From: Bigelowiella natans CCMP2755
Taxonomy: Eukaryota; Cercozoa; Chlorarachniophyceae
Direction of reading: 5' to 3'
Length of the DNA: 34,577 nt
Assembly: GCA_000320545.1 (NCBI GenBank)
Contig: ADNK01000224.1
Span: 1 to 34,577 of the forward strand
Positions 21,911 through 33,630 of the stretch are shown in pieces (positions within the stretch are counted from its first letter, which is position 1; every line of letters starts with the position of its first letter). The notes under the pieces were generated by a model, which was not told where the DNA came from, did not search any database, and was given only the letters and a program-made list of their open reading frames with translations. The position numbers and the translations under genes were made by a program.

Positions 21911-24583
21911 TCACTCTCCCTCCAGACTGCTAAACTCATCTTCATCATCATCGATTTCAAGGCTAGAACTGTTTGGCGCTTCTACAGTTTGACCAGGCTT
22001 GCTTTTCTTGCCCCCCTTGTCGCCGCCCCGTTTCCCCGGCTTCGGTTGTCTGATGAGCCCTTCGTTGAGAGCATCGGCAATTGAATGACATTCGACAACT
22101 TCGAGATTTCCCACCCTCCGGCGGCGGCTGGAGGCTTTCCTGCCCGTTTTAGCCCCGGAGGGGGAGCGCTTGCCGTTCTTCGCATCTTGATCATGATTCC
22201 TTGACATCACAGCGCACACACACCGTCTGAAACCGAATTGAGCAGCCTCTAAGATCCGTCGCTCCATCTGCGGTAAGGGCCTCAACTCCCCTCCAAGCCC
22301 TATCTCTGCTGCGAAACACGTGTCACTCGCCACGGGGCTGCCAGAGCGGGAGGAGGCTAGAGCAACGGCCATCGCCAGGTCGCATGCAGGCGCATCTGAG
22401 AGCTTCAGCCCACCGATCACCGACACCCAGCAATCGGATCGAGAAAACCTAAGGAGGGGGGTGGGTATTAAGGAGGGGGGAAAGGCGGTCGTGATGATGA
22501 TGGTGATGATGATGATGATGATAACGACGACGAAGATGGTGGGGATGACGCACGGAAAGTGGGACCGGCAGGGAAAATTGATTCGAATGCGTATCAGCAA
22601 GCCACAATAACCTGAGGCCCGCATGGCGCCCTAATATCGCCAGCACAACTGACATGCGCTGATAGTCTAATCCAATAGCAACCCTGCGAACGGGCGTGTA
22701 CGCTCCTCCCGAGGAAGAAGAGGAGGTCGGGGAGGACGAGGATGGGGGGAAGGCCGGCGGGTTCGTCGTAGCTAGTGCTTGTATCTCGGCGATTAGTGGC
22801 CGAGAGCCTTCCATAACTACAGCCAAGGCACACCCCTCTCGCCCCCTCTGATCTGCTGAGGCCCCTCCGGTCTCGTCCTCTCCTGATCCGGAATTGTGGT
22901 ATCTGTGACTGGTGGAGGAGGAGACGAGAAGAGACGATGGGTTCTCGACGCCCTTGAGGCCTCTGGGCGTCATCTCGAAGATGCCGATGTCGGCCGTGCT
23001 GCCGAACCTATTCTTCACGGCGCGGAGGATTCGATGCTGCTGGTAGCGCTCACCCTCCAGGTACACCACGGTGTCCACAACGTGCTCGAGGAGCCTTTCG
23101 CCATCGTCGCAAACAGACGCGTAGGAAGTATGCACACACGCACACAAACACAAACACAAACACAGAACCACAACCAAAATCAAAACCAAAAGAGCCGGCA
23201 GCTGTGAGAACAACGGAGATGTATGCAGTGAGCGAATAGCGCCAGTTGGCTTTAGCTTGCTAGCTCTAGTACCTTGGCCCAGCAACTTCTCCACTCTTCG
23301 TGACGTGGCCGATGAGTATCACAGCGACTCTATGATCCTTCGCAGCCTGGGTCAGCCGTGTTGCGCACTCCCTCACCTGAGCTACGGATCCGGGAGAACT
23401 CATCACGTTCTCATCCATCATCGTTTGGATCGAGTCAACCACCATCAGGGCAGGTCGCACGGCCGCCATTGCATCTATCACGGCGTCCACCGTTGTCTCG
23501 CTCATGAGTAAGCAGGTGGAGGGAAGGAGGCCTGCAACGCGGCTAAGCTCGCCGTCTCGGTCAGCCAGAGCTGGATCCACACCGTGAAGTCGTGCAGCAC
23601 GCTCCGCTACTTGTTCAACCGTCTCCTCGCCAGCGATATAAATAGTCTCGCCGGGGAGCGATTCGGAAGCACGGCCAACAGCCTCAGAGGGTGCCGATGA
23701 TGACGACGACGATGATGATGACGTTGACGAAACGAGAGAAACGAGCTGAAGCGCTAGCGTGCTCTTCCCTATACCAGGGTCGCCTCCAAGTAGCACCACA
23801 CCCCCCGGCACGATACCACCCCCGAAGACTCTGTTCAACTCTGGTGGAGGAGGAAAAAGGTAACCGTCATCGTCAATGAAGCCACAAATATGCGAAAATC
23901 ATGGGGACCTCTCGAAGAAGCTGGGCAGTCGTAGGTTCGGCATTGCAGAGCACACATGCATACACGCGTTAATTTATGTCATAGCTCTCCTCACCTTTGT
24001 CTCTCAAAGGTATCCGTTTGAGCGACCGGTGCAATGAGGACACGGCGGATGTCATCGAGACGAGCTGGGAAACGTCGAAAGCGGAACGGCCATCCCGCCT
24101 ACCGCTTCTAGCCCTCGAGGGAGCCTCGCGCACAGCTTCCGTGCAGGTTTCAAACTTCCCGCACCGCAGACACCTCGCAAAACGCCTACCACTTTGATAC
24201 CCGCATTCGCTGCACACGAATTCCGTTTTGCCCCCCCCCGCGCTTGAAGCTCTTGCTCTGAAAAAGCCGCTACGACCGCTTGCACCTCGCTTCTCCCACC
24301 TGCGCCTTCTCAACCCTCCTCCACTGCCTCGTGGATGCATGGTGAGAGCCGGGAGTAATCCAGGGGAAGGGATGTACACCGGCCCGCGGGTGCCTCCTCG
24401 GATCGGGATCGAACGTTGATTGGCGGGGGGGGAGAGATTGACAACGGAGGGATTGTGGTCATCATATCCCCAATCGAAGGGAGGATGGACGGAGAGCGCG
24501 ACGAGAATGAAAACCGCGAGCCAGACGGCGGCGGTGGCTCCGCCGCCGTTGGATATCGGCGCGGGGGAGGCGAGGGCTCCCAT
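21911..24583 (-). CDS. radA: DNA repair protein RadA/Sms, probably organellar
   Basis: Exons 24583-23995, 23840-23273, 23094-22612 and 22448-21911 join in phase to 725 residues (an in-frame ATG at 24649 would add 22). RadA is a RecA-like ATPase that drives branch migration in recombinational repair. In order: a hydrophobic span (about 18-32), a linker, a C4 zinc finger (Cys124, 127, 138, 141), Walker A GDPGIGKST (216-224), VVDSIQT (Walker B), GHVTKSGEVAGP, the RadA signature KNRFG (413-417), SRPLIAEIQAL and the Lon-like C-terminal domain up to VVECHSIADAL. Bacterial RadA is about 455 residues; the excess is the N-terminal leader, Ser-rich insertions (SSTSSSSSSSSS after LVSLV and a second one near PPSSSSPTSSSSS) and a Lys/Arg-rich then acidic tail. 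The leader and the family's plant and algal distribution suggest plastid or mitochondrial import, which is inferred. Confidence 0.92.
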
Positions 24584-24892
24584 CGCGGGATCCCTTCCGT
24601 AGCATGTATGTGGACAAAAATTCAAGCCGACCTTAACAGACCGAAACATGCACTGCGGATAGAACCACTCTGGTAAGAAAGGGGTTCCTTTATTTTAAAC
24701 GACAAGATAATTAAGATATTTTCCGCTCGTATTCCACGGAGTTTTGATTTCCTTCGTTTAGGAGGTATCTGAGGCATTGCACTCGTAATCGAGGGGGGAA
24801 CCAAAGCGTCCGTCCACACGCCCCCCCCCCCCCCCCCTCAGTCGGGGAAAAGTGATGAAATAAGACCTGCGACCCTGGCCACCAACACTGAC
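24584..24892. promoter_or_regulatory. Short shared promoter region of radA and the ankyrin-kinase gene
   Basis: About 310 bases (243 if RadA starts at 24649) separate two divergent start codons. The stretch contains a poly-C tract (24820-24837) near the kinase start. The promoter role is inferred from position. Confidence 0.45.
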
Positions 24893-27800
24893 ATGGAGCT
24901 GCTGCTGGTATCGGTGGCAACGGGGGACCTAGACAGGGTAAGGGAAGCGATCGAGCAGAGCGGAGGCTCAGCAGCGATTGCTGTGAACGAAGCAGGCGAA
25001 GATGGAAAGACGCCCCTAATGGAGGCTGCCAGGAGGGGCCATCTTGATATTGCCAGGCTTCTCGTCGAGAAGGGAGCGCACCTACACCTCACAGACAAGT
25101 ATGGTTTCACGGCGCTAAGCTGGGCGGAAAGATTCGGCAACTCCGATGTTGAGGTTTATCTTCGTGCTGCTGCCGCGACCAACGCCCGTGAGGATGACGA
25201 TGGTGATCAAATAGATTCTCAGCCAGCTAAAGCACACGTTGGCGGTAGTAACATTACATTTTCTTCGGAATCTGGCAGCCCTGGCAGCGAAGAGGCCGTT
25301 CCGGAGAGAAAAAGAGGAAAGCAGCAGCAGCAACAACAACAACAGGAGAAGCAACGACATAAGTATTTTTTCTTGCCAGTATTAAGCCTGGTGTGTGCAT
25401 GCGTGCGTGTGTGTTGCGAATGTGTCTCTCAAACATACCCTATTCATCTCATCAGGTCAAGATCTATGCCCTCGAGCATTGCTGACTTAGCCAATCTCGG
25501 TGACCTCATGGGGATTAAAGAAGTCGTGGAAAGACAAAGGGACAGAGAGGAAAATAAGATAGGGGGGAACCGCCTTCTCCCCTTCCTCCTCGAGCAACCA
25601 AATCCGAGAGATCGCTGTAAGTACACGCCCCTCATGCTGGCCTCAGGAAATGGACATTTGGACGTGGTAGCGTATTTGATCAAGCTCAAGGCTAACGTCA
25701 ACTCCAAGACGGAACCAGGGTAAAATCATGTTTGCTTAATCGATTCCGTGATGATGGAAAATGATGGCCCACTTACACCCCCCCCCCCCCCCCCCCCGCA
25801 AAAAGGTATACTGCGCTCATGCTCGCTTCGATCACGGGGTTCTATGGGATTGTGAAATGCTTGCTGGAGAGGAATGCTGACGTGAATATCGCTAGTATTA
25901 AGGGGTATACTGCGGTGATGTTCGCGGCTGAAAACGACCATCTCGATATTCTCAAGTAAACGATGCAACAAAATAGGACGTAAACGTGTGCGAGGCCTTG
26001 AAATTTCGTGAAGACATCCGCCCTCCCCCCCCCCCCCCCTCCCCCCTTCTCCCTCGACTTCCCTAATTCGAGCCACACATAATTACAGGTACCTTGTTGA
26101 GAACGCCCGAGCATCGTTCACACAGCGAACATCGAAGAAGGGCTACACAGCTCTGACGTGGGCATGTAGAAAGGGGCATTTGGAGATTGTTCGGTATTTG
26201 GTGGAGCAGCAGCAGGCCGAGGTGAATCATGCAAGTAATAAGGGTGTTACGCCTCTAATGTTCGCAGCAGAGGACGGTAGCATAGACCTCGTCAGGTATC
26301 GGAGCACAACTGAATGATGGTGATGATGATGATGATGATGATGATGATCGTGTTTGGTAGTGAACGAAGCCGGAGGAATGGTGTGGTGGTGATTGCTCCT
26401 CTCCTCTCTCCTCGCCTGCATGTATTCATTTATCCATATGTGGAATTCCATTCGTTGCGTGTGTCCGAGGCGTCATCTTCCAACGGAAGAGCAATGAATT
26501 ATACTTCGATTATAATGCGATACGCACGGTCGGCTACGATATGTTTTCACATTTCTTATGTTGCTTGCATCTCCTCCTCCTCCTCCTCCTCCTCCTCCTC
26601 CTCCTCCTCCTCCTCCTCCCCCATTTCGTTGGCGGCAAACAAAGGTATTTAGTCGAAGTTGGAGGAGCAGAGCTGGGGCAGAAAGACAGCCTAGGCCGCA
26701 CGGGGCTCACGTGGGCTAAAGAGCATGAGAATCATGATGCTTTTGAGTATCTGCAGGGGGCACTCAAGCTCAAGGAGACAAAGAAGAAGATGCAGAGGAC
26801 GGGAGAGGGAGACCAGGAGGAGGAGAAGGATAAACAGAAAGCGATAGGAGCGATGATGGCGGGACGGCCTTCTCACCCCTCTCCAAACAACGATATCAAC
26901 TCAATAGATCGATCACAACTGATCTTTGAAGCTGTTCCGCAATCCGCGTCCCCCTCCGGACCACACGAGCAACTGCAAGCGCAGCAGCTTTCGCCGCCAC
27001 CGCCGCCGTCATCATCGTCATCGTCACCCTTGCTCGCAGTTAGTGCATGGGCGTCGGCCCCTTCACCACGCGAGGTTGCTTGGGCCTCCTCGTTGACAAG
27101 AAACATGTTCCTTGACCTCTCGGATAACGGGCTGCTACGATGGCTACGAGCTGTGAGCGGGAAGTTCGGGATCAACGCGGCGACGTTCCAAGATATAGCA
27201 GACGAGGAGTACAACGGCGCGGGGATTTTACAGGCCACCGAATCGACACTCCTTGCCGTGCTCAAGAAGAGAGGCCGTGTTCGCAAACTTATGGACGCTC
27301 TGCAGCCTTATCGAAGTGATTGCGGCGATGGCTTTACTGGGGGAAGAGAGGCGGGGGGCTCTCGAATCTATGGGGTTCCCAATTCGTTCTGTGGTGCTTC
27401 TCGGCATAGAAGATGGCAGGAGGAGAAGGAGGGACAGCGGGGGAATGGACGCGGCGATAATGGTGATGATACGGGTGATTTCGGTGGCACCTATGAGGAC
27501 AACGAGAGCGGCAGAGGTAACAAAGGAGTGCGGCAGCTTGGCGGGGTTAGTATCTTCGACGAGGATGCTGTCACACACGTGCGGAGGCTCGGAAAGGGCG
27601 CCTCTGGAGAGGCCTTTCTCGTCAAAGTCGCCTTGCCAAAATCAAGGAGGAGGAGAATAGGGGAGAGCGAGTCAGATAGGAAGAGGATGAAGGAGATGGT
27701 CGCACCTTCCAACGAAATGCAAGCTGTACTGAAGATTCCATTCTCCAGCAGCAAGGGGCTAGCAGACCCCGACGTGATGCGAGAGCTTGGAGCAATGGCG

Positions 27801-28824
27801 TCACTCCGTCCCCACCCTAACGTACTTGAGTTCCTCGGCGTTGTGCCGCAGAAAGATGGCAAGGCGGTTGGATTCTTAACAGCCTACTGCGAGAGGGGGA
27901 GCCTCGATAAGGTCCTATTCGCGAATGTGGTAGAAGCAGTAGTCGTCATCATCGTTGTAGTTGTCGTACAGTAGTAGTAGAGCCGAATGCATCGGCGCAG
28001 CAAAATTTCCTTCCTTGAGGTTTGCATTGTGTTCTCTCCAGCTTCACAACGTGCTGGATATGGCGTCGCCTCAAAACTTCCTCCGTGCTGCGCAGGACGT
28101 TTGCGCAGGCCTGGCACACCTGCACCACGACAACATGATACACAGGGACCTGGCTTGTCGAAACCTCTTCATGGGATCTGACTACAGGATCGTCATTGCA
28201 GACTACGGGCTTTCCCGAAAACTACCGCAGGGAGAATCGAGGTTTGGCGGTGATGAATAGAGCAGAAGGGGAAGGATCTAGCACAGACACGATGTCCTTG
28301 CGCTTGCTGCTATCGTTGTCACAAAATCCATCATCGTTGCCGTCATCTATAACCATAGTCAATTCCCCATCGTTTTTTTGCTAATCATCCTGTTCTGCTA
28401 TGGCAGGTACTATATTGTCGACTCGAAGCTACCATGGCAGTGGAGTGCGCCTGAAGTGCTTCGGTTTCGCAAGTACGACAAGCAGGCGGATGTGTGGTCG
28501 CTGGGAGTCACGTTGTGGGAAATCCTTACCAAAGGCGCACATCCCTACGGTGTCTCCGCGTTTGATGCACAAGTGCTCGAAGCGATATCGAGCGGCCGGT
28601 TACGGCTAGTCCCCCCAAAGCAATGTCCGAAGGAGATCAAAGAGAGCGTGCTTGACGCCTGCTTCTCCCCACGAGAAGAACGTCCCTCTGCGGTTACTTT
28701 GCTGGAAAGTATTAGGAAACTCCTTGATGCGTTCAGCGCTGCGAAGGAGAATGCTAGTGGTAGTAGTGATCATGGCCTTCAGAGGAAACCTTCGATGCCT
28801 TACGAATACTGGAAGCCAAAATAA
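24893..28824 (+). CDS. Ankyrin repeat - SAM-like - tyrosine-kinase-like protein kinase
   Basis: Exons 24893-25362, 25456-25719, 25806-25955, 26089-26295, 26645-27926, 28042-28241 and 28407-28824 join in phase to 996 residues. Residues about 38-400 hold roughly eight ankyrin repeats (TPLMEAARRGHLDIARLLVE, TPLMLASGNGHLDVVAYL, YTALTWACRKGHLEIVRYL and others), broken after the second by a poly-Gln linker. Residues about 518-586 look like a SAM domain (LLRWLRAVSGKFG to RVRKLMDALQPY). The kinase has the glycine loop LGKGASGEAF (about 679), Lys in AVLKIPF, HRDLACRN (825-832), DYG in place of DFG (845-847), LPWQWSAPE (866-874) and DVWSLGVTLWEI. HRDLAxRN plus the LPxxWxAPE block is tyrosine-kinase/TKL style, and all catalytic residues seem present. 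No signal peptide or membrane span, so likely a cytoplasmic signalling kinase. The exon 5 donor may instead be at 27911. Confidence 0.9.
25318..25346 (+). repeat. CAG/CAA array coding poly-Gln in the kinase gene
   Basis: Translates to an eight-Gln run within the linker after the first ankyrin pair. Mixed CAG/CAA codons make it more stable than a pure array. Confidence 0.9.
26571..26619. repeat. (CTC)n microsatellite in kinase intron 4
   Basis: About 16 CTC units just upstream of the acceptor at 26644, acting as the polypyrimidine tract. A (TGA)n run at 26313-26348 lies at the other end of the same intron. Poly-C tracts stand before exon 3 (25779-25797) and exon 4 (26024-26046). Confidence 0.95.
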
Positions 28825-29375
28825 TGCAATGCAACATGCTACGATCGCAGCGTTGTAAACATAGCAGATCGAGACATCTCGAATGTACGAATTTGCAAAT
28901 GAACTAACAATGAGGCTTGATGACTAGATTGCAATGGTCAAGCTAAATTGAACTCTGTAGCTCTGCTGCACGCACGCTAGTCACATGTTAGCGGATTTGC
29001 AATGTTGACGCACGTGAGCATTCATTTGATTCGACATGATGTGACACGATCTGCAGGTGGTTCATGAGTCATCACTGCTGTGAATCGCACCACCACGCAC
29101 GAACTTGCACACGTCAACGCAGCACACTAATGCACCACACCCCACATTTCATTTCCCATCTGCCGTCAGTAGGGGGAAATCGCAAAATTTTCATTTCAAA
29201 AATTCACCTGCTGACGACCTACTGCTGAACTGAATTGCTAGAATGACATGGCAAAATCACAGGCACATCCCATGTGTTTTGTGAAAACAATCTTTGTTGA
29301 AAATGACATAGCAAAAATCTGCAGCAAAGCATTGCGTCATCGCCCACACAGCAGAATTTCTCGTGCATCATGGAA
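28825..29375. other. Convergent spacer between the kinase gene and the Crinkler-like gene
   Basis: About 550 bases with no exon, rich in CACG/TGCA words. An imperfect direct repeat (AATGACATGGCAAAATCACAG near 29241 and a close copy near 29302) lies in the last 150 bases. Confidence 0.5.
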
Positions 29376-31276
29376 TTAAGTCTCCTTTTCCTCTAGTTCC
29401 AGAACACCTGGAAGGACAAATAGGTACTGGCCGAGCTCCGATTTCAGCTGGGGAAAACCATCAACTTTTCCATGTTCTACAACTTTCCCATTGGATTTTA
29501 CATAGGATTGGTAGGCAAAATCTTTGACGTAGTCTTTGCCTCCACGCGAACTTCCCTCTGGGAGAACAAAAATGAGAACGTACCCTTCCAAATCCGATTG
29601 TCTCTCTTTGGCCGCCTTCCACACTGCCCCGATTCCAGCAGTTTTAACAGGATGTCTTAGGGAAAATGTTATTTGAATGAGATACAAAATTTTCCCAGAT
29701 ATGAACAGTGAATCTATGCTCTCCAGGTTGCGCCAACTAGGCTCGTAGTAGGTATCGACTTTGAATTCACAATCTTGGAAGTTTTTCTGTGTGAAGTATT
29801 CGTGCCCCTTGATGTTCTTTAAATCAACTTCAAGATCAGGGCCAGTCTTCTTGTCTGGCGTAACTAGTTGCCTCGTCGGCTTGAAAATGCCATCCATGTT
29901 AGTAAAATGCATTGTGGTCAATCGTTCCAACCAATCTGCTTATTCGTGGTTCTCTATTGCCCCCTTTGCTGCCGCTGAAACCTTGTACCTTGCCATTTTG
30001 ATGAAAAAAATCGTGAACTTCTTACGAAAAAGGTTGGATACGTATGCACTAGCGAATCGGAAGTAATACTCCCCTCCAAGACCCCTGTTTTGAGGCACCA
30101 TGTGTGCCAGTCGACCAGAACTGAAAGCCTCCGCACTCTGATTTGTGGAGTAAAAAAAATCCTCCAGTTCGTTTCTTCTTACACTATCCACCAATTTGTC
30201 GATATCTTCGGATTTCTCAAAAATGTAGCGAAGAGAGGGTCCCCATTTTTTCATTCGCTCATTCATCTCAGATTCACTGAGCTGTAGCACTTTGAACGAC
30301 AATCCCTAATTTCTTCCGAAAGCCACGTTGGAAAAATAATCCTCTCATGGTTTGTCTTACCGAACAAGTCGTTCATGTCCCTTTTTTTATTCTTAGTGAG
30401 TAGGCTGGCCCTCTTTGGAGAAACCCATCCGACATGGATGATTAACTGGTTGTCTAAATCAGCAATTGGGTTGTCCCCTTGTGGGTCAATGAAGTTGAAC
30501 ACCTTACCTTCTGACACAGATAGCAAACAACGTATTGCATCATCCTCTTTACGGATGATTTCAATTTCGCCATCCTTGGGAAATTGTTTTGGGATCCAAG
30601 CCCAAAGCCTTCCGAATTGAAAAAGGCACGGATACTCGAAAACCTCTTTCAATTTTTTCAACACTATGAGCGCTGCTGTGGTCTTTCATCCCCCGAGCAT
30701 GCCCGTGATGAGAAATTTGTCTACATTTCCACTCTGAAGCAACTCTTTAATTTTTCCTGCTATCTCAAAATAGCAAGAACGGCAATAAACGACTTGTGAA
30801 TGTTGATTCCTGAGGATTTCTCTATTCCAACGGAGGATGCCATACTTCCTATCTCTCCCAGTAGGATCCTCGATTTTTTCAATCTTCGTCTCGAACAACA
30901 ATTTGAAATCATTGTTGTATTTTTTCCTCGCCGTCTCGATCTCTGTTTTTCTTAACGCTCCGCTTTCCTCAATTTCCATGGCTGAACACACACGCAAAAA
31001 TATCTCAGCACACCGATTGTTCCTTAGATGTTAACAGAATTCATAACCTTGGGTTGCCTCCTTATACTCTTTTGTCACATCCTTCAGTTCTGCCTCCTTC
31101 GCCTGGATTTCCTCGTCCAATTTGTCAATAGCACCATTGAGCGCCTCTTCTTTCTCCTTATTCTTCTCCGTTGCCCAAGCGATGCTCAAAGCTTTTCTTT
31201 CATCCCTCAATTTCTCGATTTGTTTGCTAATAGAGTCCATCTGATTTCCCCATACCTCAGAACGAGAACACATCAA
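29376..31276 (-). pseudogene. Crinkler/RHS-like P-loop NTPase with REase-type domain, disrupted
   Basis: Upstream exon about 31276-31051 encodes a coiled coil (QIEKLRDERKALSIAWATE). It joins at CAA G^GTTATG to a second exon whose acceptor is near 30985 (TTCAG|CC ATG GAA). The NTPase part reads DKFLITGMLGG and then meets TGA (30688-30686) where Walker A needs its last Gly; Lys-Thr and the following helix continue in the same frame. One base appears missing near 30297, after FPTWLSEEIRD. A TAA (29942-29940) interrupts the frame again before ADWLERL. The C-terminal part has IDSLF and LYLIQITFSLRHPVK, like the PD-(D/E)xK nuclease-type end of Crinkler (CRN) and kinetoplastid RHS proteins. In oomycetes and fungi some family members act inside host cells; here the gene seems dead unless the lesions are assembly errors. 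Neighbours are intact. Confidence 0.75.
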
Positions 31277-31356
31277 AGCTTAAGCTCCCGAACGCAAGCC
31301 TCGTAGGATAAGTACCAGTGCTTTCGAACTTCTCCTGCTAGAGATTCTTTCATCAT
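31273..31356 (-). other. Possible N-terminal fragment of the Crinkler-like gene
   Basis: A short open frame (MMKESLAGEVRKHWYLSYEA and onward) directly precedes the coiled-coil exon but lies in another frame. It may be the original 5' end, separated by a further frameshift or by an intron of about 38 bases (GTTCGG to TCTGAG). Composition is protein-like but no motif is visible. Confidence 0.3.
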
Positions 31357-31949
31357 CTTCTAGCTTCCTTTTCGCGTCGAAAGATCCACTCCGCTTCATG
31401 GACTCTAATTTCGAGTCACGTGTGTGAAGATCTTCATGGGAGACTCTCCCTGCTGTGGCGAATCCCCGGAGAGAGCATTACCGGGAGTATTACCGGTATT
31501 GCCCGTTAGTGTTCCGCCGTTTAGTGTCCGAAGACCGAAGATTTACATGTACTGAAGATTACTCGACTACGTGAATGAGTGAATGCCGACATTCATTCCG
31601 AGCCACAAGAATGTAACTTCATGAAAAACTCCAGGAATCGACGTTACACCGAAGAAATTTGGGGGGAAATGATTCGTAAACCTTCCTGCGACATGAAAAC
31701 TTGCAGAAAAAAGCTGTCACGGTGTCTCTGAGAAACTGGCGTTTCTCATAGCGTGCCCCAACAAGTTGTCGCTCAGGATGAACGGATTTCATTTTGAAAA
31801 AAACTTAATTTGTTGGGGAGTGTTGTCTTGGGGAGACATGGAAAGTGAGTGGTGCTGTTTGGGGGGTGTACTGTTTTGGAGCATCGGAAAAAGCCTAACT
31901 GCGACAAAGAAAACTGCGTGATGATTGCCATGAATCAAAACCGTTTCAG
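31357..31949. other. Spacer upstream of the Crinkler-like pseudogene
   Basis: About 590 bases. It holds no recognisable exon, although a GTGAGT donor-like site at about 31842 might belong to an unseen 5' exon of the next gene. Confidence 0.4.
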
Positions 31950-33120
31950 ATTCGTCGTGTCGATTCAAAAGGAGTTGAAGATCTTAAATTCAAACACAGC
32001 AGGGTTTTGAAGGCGAACTCTTGCCGCACACCCCCTGGCGATCCTGCACCTTTGTTCACTATGATAACTTGTCCACCCGAGGAGGATCAGTTGGATGTTT
32101 TGATGAGGACTCAGGTCGGTATCAATTTTTATCATGTAATATCGGGCTCACATAAGCATCTCATCACGTCCCGCAGCAAACGCGGAAATGTCCTGCTCTG
32201 TCTCGTTCATTTCCGTGCCACGAAAAAGACCTTCACTATGAAAGGGTACTGCTATACTTCCCTGCGATGTTTGGAAAATTGATTGTAACACTCTATAATG
32301 TCAGAGAAATTCTGCAATGAAGAGCGCAGCAAAAAACATGATGAGCAAATCGTTCCGCGCTGCACCGAGGTGAAACCCATACGGACAGAAGTCATTCATT
32401 TGTTGCTTGAGGACTAACGTTTCTCTAAATTTTTAGCGGGTTCGTTTTAGAGTTCTCAGACTCGGTAAATACCCGCATTTAAATGCTTCCCATCTTGAAT
32501 GATTTTTTGATGTCGCGAATCTGAAGAGTCAACGTGTACATTTTATTATCACAGCTCATAAGGAAAGGAGAAACGGTTGAGGGAAGTTCCCGATTGGCTC
32601 CGAGGGGTAGCAGAAGGCATGACACCCCAACAATTAAGCGTCGCGATCCACGTCGAACTTTTCCAGAACTGGCGAAAGAACTCATGAGCTCTAGCAAGCA
32701 TTCCACGCTACAGGCTGCACCCCCTTCGGAAAGAAGACGCCGCCGAGGGCTTCCGACAGGTACGTGGAAGGATAGAGAGGAAAGAAAGTTCTCAGACAAA
32801 TCTGATGCAACTAATCTGACGCAAATATTTGTATCAAAGTAGGGCTAGGATCGTCATTACCGAGCCTGGCTGAACAGGCAACCAGTCTTTTGGACAGCAG
32901 TGAGGCAGCCCGCAGGGCAAAGAGTACGTCGCCTAGGAAAGTATTGTCGCCATCAGACAGCAGCAGCAGCAGCAGCAGTAAATACGTAGCAGGACGGAAA
33001 AAACAGCGAACAAATCGCTTTACATCCCAAGCGCGGGCCCTCGGCCTTGCGCCACCCATCCAACACCATTCCGAGATAAATGGAAGGCTAGACGAACACA
33101 AGATTACGGGTATGGGTTGA
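31950..33120 (+). CDS. Uncharacterised basic, Ser/Arg-rich protein, 3' exons
   Basis: No family recognised. Three exons join in phase: about 31950-32114 (after CCGTTTCAG), 32555-32759 (after ATTATCACAG) and 32842-33120, ending GMG-TGA. No in-frame ATG precedes the first exon within its open frame, so the true start must be on an upstream exon that I could not place. The visible part is strongly basic, with RRHDTPTIKRRDPRRTFPEL, SERRRRRGLP and SKYVAGRKKQRTNRF, the kind of clusters that act as nuclear signals. It also has FPELAKELM and LPSLAEQATSLLDSSEAARR, which may form helices, and a Ser run from an AGC array. Function unknown. Confidence 0.5.
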
Positions 33121-33630
33121 GAATGCAACCCCAAACAACAACGCGGCTTAGTGAGTGCTTTGCTGTGAATGTATTATGATTAATGTAAAGTTATTTATTG
33201 TACCCTACAGAAACGGATCGATAAGAGATACGAATATGCATCATGCATTCACGATGCGTGCGAATGCATCATCATACAGTTTTTATGATGTAAAAATGTG
33301 CAGTGCATGTGTGTGCAATGCACATGTAGGAAGAGAATGTGGCAGTGAGCATAGCGCTAGACCTCAGCATATACGCTATCTACGAGTGGAGCGTGCTTGC
33401 GTGCATGATCGAGGCAGTACGTAGGCGTGCGTACGTGTGCGCGAGACGGACATGTGATGAATTCATTAAATATTTCCAATGCGTACGTGTGCGTGGCATG
33501 GATGTATGGATGTAGTCGATGTCATTTGCCGGCTATAAAGGACGTGCGTGCATGTACGTGCAGTGGTGCAGCGTGATGTGACTACTAAATATTAATACTG
33601 TAATAACACTACGTGACGCCGCTACTGCTA

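Noticed and set aside
30686-30688. Selenocysteine at the TGA in the P-loop
   Set aside because: The position needs Gly for phosphate binding, and a second stop plus a frameshift lie downstream; decay explains it better.
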